From positions 1 through 12,074 of the forward strand of contig JAEXTA010000004.1 of assembly GCA_023453665.1 (NCBI GenBank): a stretch of DNA of 12,074 nucleotides. The letters are read 5' to 3'. Of this stretch, positions 1 to 5,810 are shown one piece after another. Position numbers and translations under genes: made by a program. The notes beneath the pieces were generated by a model, which saw only the letters and a program-made list of their open reading frames with translations, did no database searches and had not been told where the DNA came from. Origin of the DNA: Bacteroidota bacterium. GTDB taxonomy: Bacteria > Bacteroidota > Ignavibacteria > Ignavibacteriales > Ignavibacteriaceae. Numbering within the stretch: the first letter of the stretch is position 1; the number at the start of each line of letters is the position of its first letter.

Positions 1-901
1 TTATGATATTAACAGGTGGCTGAAGCAGGCTGAAATAGCAGCTGCAATGAGTCTTGAAGCACTTCTCGCAAATATGAAACCCTACGATGTTCGCCTTCAT
101 AAATTAAGAGGTTTCTCCGGCGCGGTAAGAAGTTCGCAATCAATTAAAAAATGTATTGAAGGAAGTGAACTGCTCACCGGAAAGATAAAACAAAAAGTAC
201 AGGATGCTTATTCAATGCGTTCAACTCCTCAGGTGATTGGTGCTGCGCACGATGCAGTTGCTTATGCAAAATCACAAATCGAAATAGAACTGAATGGAGT
301 TGGTGACAATCCTATTTTTATTCCTGAAGATAAGATCACACTTACCGGTGCGAACTTCCAGGGAACACCTGTTTCATTACCAATGGATATGATAAGTGCC
401 GCTGTAACTATGGTAAGCGTGTTATCTGAAAGAAGAATGAATAGATTAAACAATCCTGCGTTGAGTGTAGGGCTTCCATCATTCTTAACAAAAGGTGCAG
501 GTATGTTTTCTGGATTGATGTTAAGTCAATACACTGCTGATACTCTTATTGTTGAACAAAGAATTTTATCAACACCTGCATCAATACAGTCGATCCCTGC
601 GGCTGCTGACCAGGAAGATTTTGTATCTATGGGAATGAATACGGTTCTTAAAAATCAGCAGATACTTGATAACGCTTATGGTATATTAGGAATAGAATTT
701 ATGGCTGCGGCTCAGGCACTTGATTTCCGCGAACATAAACCGGGAAAGGGAGTAAACAAGGCAAAAGAAGTTATTCGTAAGCATGTTGAGTTTCTTGATA
801 TTGATCGTCCGCTCTATTCTGATCATAACAGGATGAAAGCTCTTGTAAAATCTTGTGAAATACTTGAGGAGGTAGAGAAGGTAGTCGGTGGTTTAGCATA
901 G
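1..901 (+). CDS. hutH: Histidine/aromatic amino-acid ammonia-lyase (MIO family), C-terminal part, 5' end outside window
   Basis: This is the C-terminal ~299 residues of a PF00221 ammonia-lyase, the family that eliminates ammonia non-oxidatively from histidine (to urocanate), tyrosine or phenylalanine in the cytoplasm. The reading frame is open to the left edge, so the ATG at 47 is internal. Family length is about 500-520 aa, so roughly 210 residues, including the Ala-Ser-Gly that forms the MIO cofactor, lie outside. Numbering from the ATG at 47, visible signatures are QDAYSMR (52-58) followed by PQVIGA, the DNPIF strand (87-91), ANFQGTP (102-108), SERRMNRL (127-134), NPALS-GLPSFL (136-147) and QEDFVSMG (189-196). 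The Glu of QED is the position that favours histidine lyases. However, HAL usually has NFHGQP and QEDHVSMG where this protein has NFQGTP and QEDFVSMG, so the substrate is uncertain and the symbol is provisional. No other hut gene is visible. An intergenic repeat follows the TAG. Confidence 0.9.
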   Translation, partial: YDINRWLKQAEIAAAMSLEALLANMKPYDVRLHKLRGFSGAVRSSQSIKKCIEGSELLTGKIKQKVQDAYSMRSTPQVIGAAHDAVAYAKSQIEIELNGVGDNPIFIPEDKITLTGANFQGTPVSLPMDMISAAVTMVSVLSERRMNRLNNPALSVGLPSFLTKGAGMFSGLMLSQYTADTLIVEQRILSTPASIQSIPAAADQEDFVSMGMNTVLKNQQILDNAYGILGIEFMAAAQALDFREHKPGKGVNKAKEVIRKHVEFLDIDRPLYSDHNRMKALVKSCEILEEVEKVVGGLA

Positions 902-909
902 CTAATAGC

Positions 910-984
910 ACACAGATTGAACAGATGAAACTGATCAGCACGGATCAGATCAGTTTAAATCTGTTTGATCAGTTAAATCAGTGT
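910..984. repeat. Dyad-symmetric intergenic repeat with 9-nt period
   Basis: This lies between the ammonia-lyase stop and rmuC. In the left arm CAGAT/CTGAT cores start at 913, 922 and 931, exactly 9 nt apart. In the right arm ATCTG/ATCAG cores start at 959, 968 and 977, again 9 nt apart and inverted. A perfect 9-bp inverted pair, AAACTGATC (928-936) and GATCAGTTT (948-956), surrounds an 11-nt loop. The outer ends, ACACAGATT (910-918) and its imperfect inverse at 976-984, also pair. The RNA could fold into a long imperfect hairpin. It has no T-run after it and does not look like a standard terminator. Function unknown. Confidence 0.75.
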
Positions 985-1015
985 CCCATTAACACTTTAA
1001 ATAAATCGAAACGAT

Positions 1016-2389
1016 ATGGAAATAGTCTATCTAATAACCGGATTAATTATTGGTGCAGTTGCCGCATGGTTGATTGCATCATTTAAGTTCAAGGGTGAAA
1101 AAGGAATCACTCCACAGGAAGTTCAGCAACTAAATGATCAGATCAATTCTCTGAAGATTGAAGCAAGTGCATTGACAGAAAAAATTAAGTTAATCGAACA
1201 GGATAAACTTTCACTACAACTTGATTTGAAAAGTGAAAGAGAAAAATCCGAAAAACTCACTGCTGAAAATTCATCACTTAAATCCGACTATTCAAATCTT
1301 CAAACAAAACTATCCGACCAAAAAGCAGAAGTAGAAAAGCTGCAGGAAAAATTCACAAAGGAATTTGAAAATCTTGCCAACAAAATATTTGAAGAGAAAG
1401 GAAATAAATTCACTGAACAGAATAAAGAAAAGCTCGGTGAAATACTGAATCCGCTTAAAGAAAAAATTTCTGATTTTGAAAGAAAAGTCGAAGAGACAAA
1501 CAAAGAAAGTATTAAAGGACACGCTTCTTTACGTGAACAACTTCAGACATTGAAGGAAATGAATCAGCAGATAACCCAGGAAGCAAAAAATTTAACCACT
1601 GCGTTAAAAGGTCAAACCAAAACACAAGGTAACTGGGGTGAATTTATTCTTGAAAGCATACTTGAAAAATCAGGATTAGTTAAAGGAAGAGAATATGTTG
1701 TCCAGGAAAGTCTTACGACTGAAGCGGGAAAAAGATTTCAGCCGGATGTTATAATCAAACTTCCTGAAAACAAAAGTATTGTTATTGATTCCAAGGTTTC
1801 ACTAATTGGCTATGAAAAATTTGTTTCCGAAGAGGATGAACATCAAAAGCAGCTTGGATTAAGAGAACATATAAACTCAATCCGCTCACACATAAAAAAT
1901 CTTAGCGGGAAAAACTATCAGAATCTTTACCAGTTGAACAGTCTCGATTATGTTTTAATGTTTATGCCGATTGAACCTGCATTTGCTGTCGCTGTTCAAA
2001 ATGATGCTTCACTTTTTACAGACGCATTTGATCAGAACATTGTTATAGTCAGTCCATCGACATTACTCGCAACATTAAGAACTATATCAAGTATATGGCG
2101 GCAGGAAAATCAAAATAAAAACGCAATGGAAATTGCACGTCAGAGCGGTGAAATGCTTGATAAGTTTACTGCATTTGTTGATGATCTAATTTCTGTTGGA
2201 AAAAGTTTGGTCGGTGCAAAAGATAATTACGATAAAGCAATGAACAAATTAACTGACGGTAGAGGAAACCTGATAAGCCGTTCAGAAAAAATAAAACAAC
2301 TTGGCGCGAAAGCAAGCAAGTCGTTACCTCCTGCAATTTTAAGCCGTGCTGATATGGATGGTGAGAGTAACCTTCTGGAGAGTGAATGA
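1016..2389 (+). CDS. rmuC: DNA recombination protein RmuC homologue
   Basis: The 457-aa protein has the RmuC architecture (PF02646). An N-terminal membrane anchor (residues ~4-24) is followed by a long charged coiled coil (~33-200) and a globular domain (~200-430). That domain contains GNWGEFILESIL (205-216), QPDVIIKLP (242-250) and VIDSKVSL (256-263). The spaced PD...DSK residues (D244, D258, K260) resemble a PD-(D/E)XK nuclease core, the basis on which RmuC proteins are considered putative nucleases. In E. coli, RmuC limits inversions between short inverted repeats and is linked to recombination; the biochemistry is not settled. The ATG at 1016 sits directly before the membrane segment and has no convincing Shine-Dalgarno sequence, which is common in this bacterial group. 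The last codons overlap the start of the acetyltransferase gene. The length is typical of the family and no key motif appears missing. Confidence 0.95.
   Translation: MEIVYLITGLIIGAVAAWLIASFKFKGEKGITPQEVQQLNDQINSLKIEASALTEKIKLIEQDKLSLQLDLKSEREKSEKLTAENSSLKSDYSNLQTKLSDQKAEVEKLQEKFTKEFENLANKIFEEKGNKFTEQNKEKLGEILNPLKEKISDFERKVEETNKESIKGHASLREQLQTLKEMNQQITQEAKNLTTALKGQTKTQGNWGEFILESILEKSGLVKGREYVVQESLTTEAGKRFQPDVIIKLPENKSIVIDSKVSLIGYEKFVSEEDEHQKQLGLREHINSIRSHIKNLSGKNYQNLYQLNSLDYVLMFMPIEPAFAVAVQNDASLFTDAFDQNIVIVSPSTLLATLRTISSIWRQENQNKNAMEIARQSGEMLDKFTAFVDDLISVGKSLVGAKDNYDKAMNKLTDGRGNLISRSEKIKQLGAKASKSLPPAILSRADMDGESNLLESE
2377..2389 (+). promoter_or_regulatory. Shine-Dalgarno and ATGA stop/start overlap coupling rmuC to the GNAT gene
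   Basis: GGAG at 2377-2380 lies 5 nt upstream of ATG 2386, and the TGA of rmuC is 2387-2389. It fixes the acetyltransferase start and indicates one transcript with reinitiation after rmuC. Confidence 0.75.
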
Positions 2390-2817
2390 TTGTAAGACCA
2401 CCACAAACACCAGAAGAGTTTGAAAGATATTATGATCTTCGCTGGCGAATGCTTCGTGCCCCGTGGGATCAGCCTCGCGGATCTGAAAAAGATAAAACAG
2501 AGGATATAGCTTATCCAATTATGGTTTGTGAGGTTGATGGAATACCAATAGGTGTTGGAAGAGTTCATTTAAATAGTGAAGATGAAGCTCAAATCCGCTC
2601 AATGGCAGTTGAACCTGAATGGCAGAAAAAGGGAATCGGCACGATCATTATGAATGAACTTGAAAAGATTGCGCGAAATAAAGGAGCTAAGTATATTGTG
2701 CTTAACGCACGTGATACAGCTATACCGTTTTATGAAAAGCATGGCTACAGATTAGTCGAAAAGACGATTACTTTGTTTGGGACAATACCTCATCACATAA
2801 TGCGAAAGGATTTTTAG
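2386..2817 (+). CDS. GNAT-family N-acetyltransferase
   Basis: This is a 143-aa single-domain GNAT protein, expected to move an acetyl group from acetyl-CoA to an amine. The core motif A spans QIRSMAVEPEW (69-79), followed by the pyrophosphate-binding loop QKKGIG (80-85), which matches the Q/R-x-x-G-x-G/A pattern, and a helix MNELEKIA. Motif B is LNARDTAIPFYEKHGY (106-121), with the usual FYEKHGY ending. The N-terminal RAPWDQPRGSEKD (24-36) recurs in a subfamily of bacterial GNATs of unknown substrate. The ATG overlaps the rmuC stop in an ATGA arrangement, and a GGAG (2377-2380) inside the end of rmuC lies 5 nt before it, so translation is probably coupled. The acceptor cannot be told from sequence. 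The length is complete for a minimal GNAT. Confidence 0.92.
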   Translation: MIVRPPQTPEEFERYYDLRWRMLRAPWDQPRGSEKDKTEDIAYPIMVCEVDGIPIGVGRVHLNSEDEAQIRSMAVEPEWQKKGIGTIIMNELEKIARNKGAKYIVLNARDTAIPFYEKHGYRLVEKTITLFGTIPHHIMRKDF

Positions 2818-2930
2818 AAAATCTCCGTGTAACTCCGTTCCGCCGCGGCGGATTCTCAGTGGTTCTCCGTGAAATAAAAAAAAATTATACAGAGTACCAC
2901 GGAGCAAAAGTCAGAGAACCACAGAGTCAA
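2818..2930. repeat. Dyad-symmetric intergenic repeat with 10-nt period and an embedded 14-bp GC palindrome
   Basis: It fills the whole gap between the convergent GNAT and EVE genes and covers the EVE stop codon. In the left half the cores CTCCGTG, CTCCGTT, CTCAGTG and CTCCGTG start at 2823, 2833, 2855 and 2865. The 22-nt step equals 10 plus a 12-bp GC palindrome, CCGCCGCGGCGG (2840-2851), which extends to 14 bp with flanking T and A. In the right half the inverse cores (CACGGAG-like) end at 2894, 2904, 2916 and 2926. CTCCGTG (2865-2871) pairs with CACGGAG (2898-2904) around a 26-nt loop containing a run of nine A (2876-2884), and GGTTCTC (2861-2867) recurs inverted at 2914-2920. It could act as a bidirectional transcription barrier, but that is inference. 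Confidence 0.8.
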
Positions 2931-3394
2931 CTTCCCATTCTTACTATCTCTTCAAACTCAGATTTTTCAACAGGCATAACAGATAATCGGTTACCACGCT
3001 GAATCAATCGCATATTTTTTAGTTTTGGATTTGATCTGATCGAATCTAGTGTAACAGGAGTTTTAAACTCTTTTATAAATTTTATATCAACCATTATCCA
3101 TGTTGGATTTTTAGGATCTGCTTTTGGATCGAAGTGATCATTATTAGAATCGAATTGCGTACGGTCAGGATATCCTTCTTTAACAACTTCACAAACTCCG
3201 ACAATTGCATTCGGTTCAGTACTGCTATAATAGAATAAAACTCCGTCACCTTTTTTCATTTCATCACGCATAAAATTTCTTGCCTGGTAATTTCTTATAC
3301 CATCCCAATGCGTTGTTTGATTTTTACATTTCTTTAAATCGTCTAAAGAAAAAACAGTTGGTTCAGATTTTACGAGCCAGAATTTTTTAGCCAT
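2927..3394 (-). CDS. EVE-domain protein (thymocyte nuclear protein 1-like)
   Basis: The 155-aa protein is essentially one EVE domain, a PUA-like fold whose eukaryotic members bind modified cytosines; the bacterial members' role is not established. The sequence starts KFWLVKSEPTVFSLDDL, then HWDGIRNYQARNFMRDEM (29-46), KKGDGVLFYYSS (47-58), GVCEVVKEGYPD (66-77), PTWIMVDIKF (97-106) and a C-terminal QRGNRLSVMPV (132-142). All of these are hallmarks of the COG2947 group, and the length is the family norm. I chose the start at 3394. It gives the usual MAKKFWLVKSEP N-terminus, and AAGGAT (minus strand, 3401-3406) lies 6 nt before it. A frame extension to 3430 adds 12 residues without homology-like features. 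The gene is convergent with the GNAT gene and divergent from the beta-helix gene. In other genomes EVE proteins are often discussed near restriction systems, but none is visible here. Confidence 0.93.
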   Translation of the reverse strand: MAKKFWLVKSEPTVFSLDDLKKCKNQTTHWDGIRNYQARNFMRDEMKKGDGVLFYYSSTEPNAIVGVCEVVKEGYPDRTQFDSNNDHFDPKADPKNPTWIMVDIKFIKEFKTPVTLDSIRSNPKLKNMRLIQRGNRLSVMPVEKSEFEEIVRMGS

Positions 3395-3603
3395 ATACTT
3401 ATCCTTGTTAAATGTTGAGGTAAAATTCATTCAGAAAATACTAAATCAAACTTTTATAAATAAAACAGAAATTTATAAGTTGGTTTATGACAACAATCAT
3501 CAAATAAAAAATAAAATTCTAAAATGGTTGCGATTATTTGCAGTGGTTTATATCTTGGAATCGTGTTATCACAAACTGAACTTATTCCCGGTTCAAAAAT
3601 AAG

Positions 3604-3631
3604 TTGAAATAAGAATAATCTTTTAAATAAT
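3604..3631 (+). promoter_or_regulatory. Possible promoter for the beta-helix/T9SS gene
   Basis: TTGAAA (3604-3609) and AATAAT (3626-3631) are separated by 16 nt and each match the sigma-70 consensus at 5 of 6 bases. A start site near 3638 would leave a short leader containing the strong GGAGG. The DNA is very AT-rich, so chance matches are expected. The rest of 3395-3660 is AT-rich and shows nothing else I can support. It must also contain the promoter of the divergent EVE gene. Confidence 0.3.
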
Positions 3632-3650
3632 TTATTTTTCACAAAAACCC

Positions 3651-3655
3651 GGAGG
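3651..3655 (+). promoter_or_regulatory. Strong Shine-Dalgarno GGAGG for the beta-helix/T9SS protein
   Basis: GGAGG lies 5 nt before ATG 3661, the strongest ribosome site in the window. It fixes this start and suggests high expression of the secreted product. Confidence 0.75.
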
Positions 3656-3660
3656 TTCTG

Positions 3661-5742
3661 ATGAAATACTTTTCCAAAACTTTTCTTTTTCTTACTGCTC
3701 TCATTTTTTTTACAACTTTTGAAGTTCTTCCACAAGCAGGTTCGGTTGAACTAAAAGACGGCGGCGGAATTTTTATAAGTTCGCATGCAAGTATACAGGA
3801 AGCATATAATGCTATTCCGGCAGCTATAACACAGGCATATATTATTGAAATACTTTCTGCATACACCGGGGCAAATGAAACATACCCGATAAACTTTTCA
3901 TTACGGACGGGGACATCAACTACAAACACAATTACTTTAAGACCTGCAGCCGGAAATACCGGGGAAGTAATTTCAGCAACATCCGGTGGCCAACCGATTT
4001 TACTTCTGGATGATATTGACTTTGTGATTGTTGATGGAAGACCCGGCGGTACCGGTACAACTGCCGATCTTACCCTTGAAAATCTTGCAACTACCAGCGG
4101 TTCATTTACAATCCGTTATTTAAATGGTGCTTGCAATAATATTGTTCGTTATTGCATTTTCAGAAATAATACTATGAATACAGCAGGACCAAGAGCAATT
4201 GAAATTGGTACATCAACTTCAAACCCAACAGGAAATTCTGATAACCTGATTACGAATAATGAGATCATAGGTGGAAGATCAGGTATTGGTTTATCAGGCA
4301 CTACAGCAAATCCAAACCAGAACACAACTATTACGAACAATAAGATATACAATTTTGGTTATGCCGGAATCTGGGTCTTATCATCTTCACATAATATTGT
4401 GATTCAGGGAAATGAAATTTACCAGACAACCGGATTCAATACCGCTAATTTTGGTATTATAGCAGCGGGATTTATTAATCTTGATATCATAAAAAATAAA
4501 ATATATGATATTCAAAACACTGCCTCCACAACACTTAGGGGAATGCAAATTACACCAGCCGCCGCATCAGTCTTAAATGTTATTAATAATTTTGTCAGCC
4601 TGACATTGGATAACGGAACAAAAACATCACTCTACGGCATTCAGCTGCTCGGTTCAACCGATTGTACGATGAACTTATATTATAACACAATCAGGATTGG
4701 CGGCACACATACCGGTGGTACAGCGGGTGTTGTTGTGTCGGGTGGAATTGTTAAAGGTAACACAGGTGCAGGCTCAATTTATAATCAAAAAAATAACGTG
4801 GTACTTAATACAAGAACAGGCGGAACAGCAGGAACTTTCCATACAGGTTATTTTTCTGGTGCAACCAACCTGGTTGGAACAAATGACATTGACTACAATG
4901 TTTATTATGGTTTTGATGCAGCATCCAACCATGCTGGATGGGGCGGGACATTATACACTGATATAAATACATACAGAACAGCAGCAACCCCTAATGAACA
5001 GAATACTATTTTCAAAGCTGTAAACTTTGTTTCGAATACTGATCTTCATGTGGCTGGTGCATCAATAGGAGATTTTGATCTTGCCGGAACTCCGATTACC
5101 GGAATAACAGATGACATTGACGGACAGCCTCGTCATGCAACTGTTCCTTACAGAGGCGGTGATGAAGGTGATGTTCCATTACCGGTTGAACTTGCAGCAT
5201 TCACAGCAAATGTAAACGGCTCCAATGTTACTCTTGAATGGAGTACATCAAGTGAGTTGAATAATCGTGGGTTTGATATAGAAAGAAAACTAAATCAGGA
5301 AAACTGGCAGACAGTTGGTTTTGTCGAAGGGTCCGGAACATCATCAGAAACCCGTATCTATTCATTTATTGACAGAGAACTATCTTCCGGTATTTACAGT
5401 TACCGCTTAAAACAAATTGATCTTGATGGTTCATTCGTTTACCATAACTTAAACAATGAAGTTGAAGTTGGAATTCCTGTTAAATTTGATCTTGCTCAGA
5501 ATTTTCCAAATCCGTTCAACCCTTCAACCATAATTAATTATTCAATTGCGAAGGAATCACCTGTTAAATTAATTATTTACAGCAGTATAGGAGAGGAAGT
5601 TTTAACTCTTGTAAATGAATTTAAGCAGCCCGGAAATTATTCTTTTAACTTTGATGCAAACTCTTTATCAAGCGGCGTTTATTTTTATAAATTAACAGCA
5701 GGTGATTTTGTTTCAACAAAGAAGATGTTGTTCCTCAAATAA
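3661..5742 (+). CDS. Secreted right-handed beta-helix protein with T9SS type A sorting domain
   Basis: This is a 693-aa exported protein. Residues 1-~26 form a Sec signal peptide (basic start, FLFLTALIFF core, cleavage near LPQA). Residues ~30-480 look like a right-handed parallel beta-helix. Polar-turn motifs TNNEI, TNNKI, QGNEI and IKNKI recur roughly every 25-27 residues between ~197 and ~280, and related NN/YN turns continue to ~415. Near residue 485 comes DDIDGQPRH, ending at GGDE, as often seen at the end of such helices in this phylum. LPVELAAF (~505) opens a fibronectin-like linker with FDIERKL and YSYRLKQIDLDG. The last ~85 residues (609-693) are the T9SS C-terminal domain: AQNFPNPFNPST, then GEEVLTLV, GVYFYKL and KKMLFLK. 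The protein should cross the outer membrane by T9SS and be released or attached to the surface. No catalytic site of a pectate or polysaccharide lyase is evident, so adhesion, glycan binding and lyase roles all remain open. It is monocistronic. Confidence 0.9.
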   Translation: MKYFSKTFLFLTALIFFTTFEVLPQAGSVELKDGGGIFISSHASIQEAYNAIPAAITQAYIIEILSAYTGANETYPINFSLRTGTSTTNTITLRPAAGNTGEVISATSGGQPILLLDDIDFVIVDGRPGGTGTTADLTLENLATTSGSFTIRYLNGACNNIVRYCIFRNNTMNTAGPRAIEIGTSTSNPTGNSDNLITNNEIIGGRSGIGLSGTTANPNQNTTITNNKIYNFGYAGIWVLSSSHNIVIQGNEIYQTTGFNTANFGIIAAGFINLDIIKNKIYDIQNTASTTLRGMQITPAAASVLNVINNFVSLTLDNGTKTSLYGIQLLGSTDCTMNLYYNTIRIGGTHTGGTAGVVVSGGIVKGNTGAGSIYNQKNNVVLNTRTGGTAGTFHTGYFSGATNLVGTNDIDYNVYYGFDAASNHAGWGGTLYTDINTYRTAATPNEQNTIFKAVNFVSNTDLHVAGASIGDFDLAGTPITGITDDIDGQPRHATVPYRGGDEGDVPLPVELAAFTANVNGSNVTLEWSTSSELNNRGFDIERKLNQENWQTVGFVEGSGTSSETRIYSFIDRELSSGIYSYRLKQIDLDGSFVYHNLNNEVEVGIPVKFDLAQNFPNPFNPSTIINYSIAKESPVKLIIYSSIGEEVLTLVNEFKQPGNYSFNFDANSLSSGVYFYKLTAGDFVSTKKMLFLK

Positions 5743-5774
5743 CATTAAAAGATTTTAACGACTAAAATACAATC

Positions 5775-5810
5775 AAAGGCATCACAGATCTTGTGGTGCC
5801 TTTCTTTTAT
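5775..5810 (+). terminator. Intrinsic terminator of the beta-helix/T9SS gene
   Basis: AAAGGCATCACA (5775-5786) and TGTGGTGCCTTT (5792-5803) form a 12-bp stem with one G-U pair and a 5-nt loop, followed by the T-rich CTTTTAT. It lies 33 nt after the TAA. The stem overlaps the last codons and stop of the convergent minus-strand gene. Read on the minus strand, the tail is poorer in T, so it probably works mainly for the plus strand. Confidence 0.88.

Noticed and set aside
2227..2568. 113-codon open frame on the minus strand
   Set aside because: It lies antisense across the end of rmuC and the start of the GNAT gene, which are both well supported, and its protein has no family-like features.
2818..2930. 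Possible CRISPR array because of regularly repeated units
   Set aside because: Units are only ~7 nt with 3-nt gaps, and they invert in the middle; there are no spacers and no cas genes.
3536..3570. Alternative promoter TTGCGA with TATCTT at 17-nt spacing upstream of the beta-helix gene
   Set aside because: Each hexamer matches the consensus at only 4 of 6 positions, weaker than the candidate at 3604-3631.
3405..3602. 65-codon plus-strand frame upstream of the beta-helix gene
   Set aside because: The region is very AT-rich, the frame lacks a ribosome site, the product has no recognisable features, and it overlaps the promoter space of two divergent genes.
3454..3929. Two overlapping minus-strand frames of 93 and 96 codons
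   Set aside because: They are antisense to the signal-peptide end of the secreted protein and the AT-rich upstream region, with no start signal.
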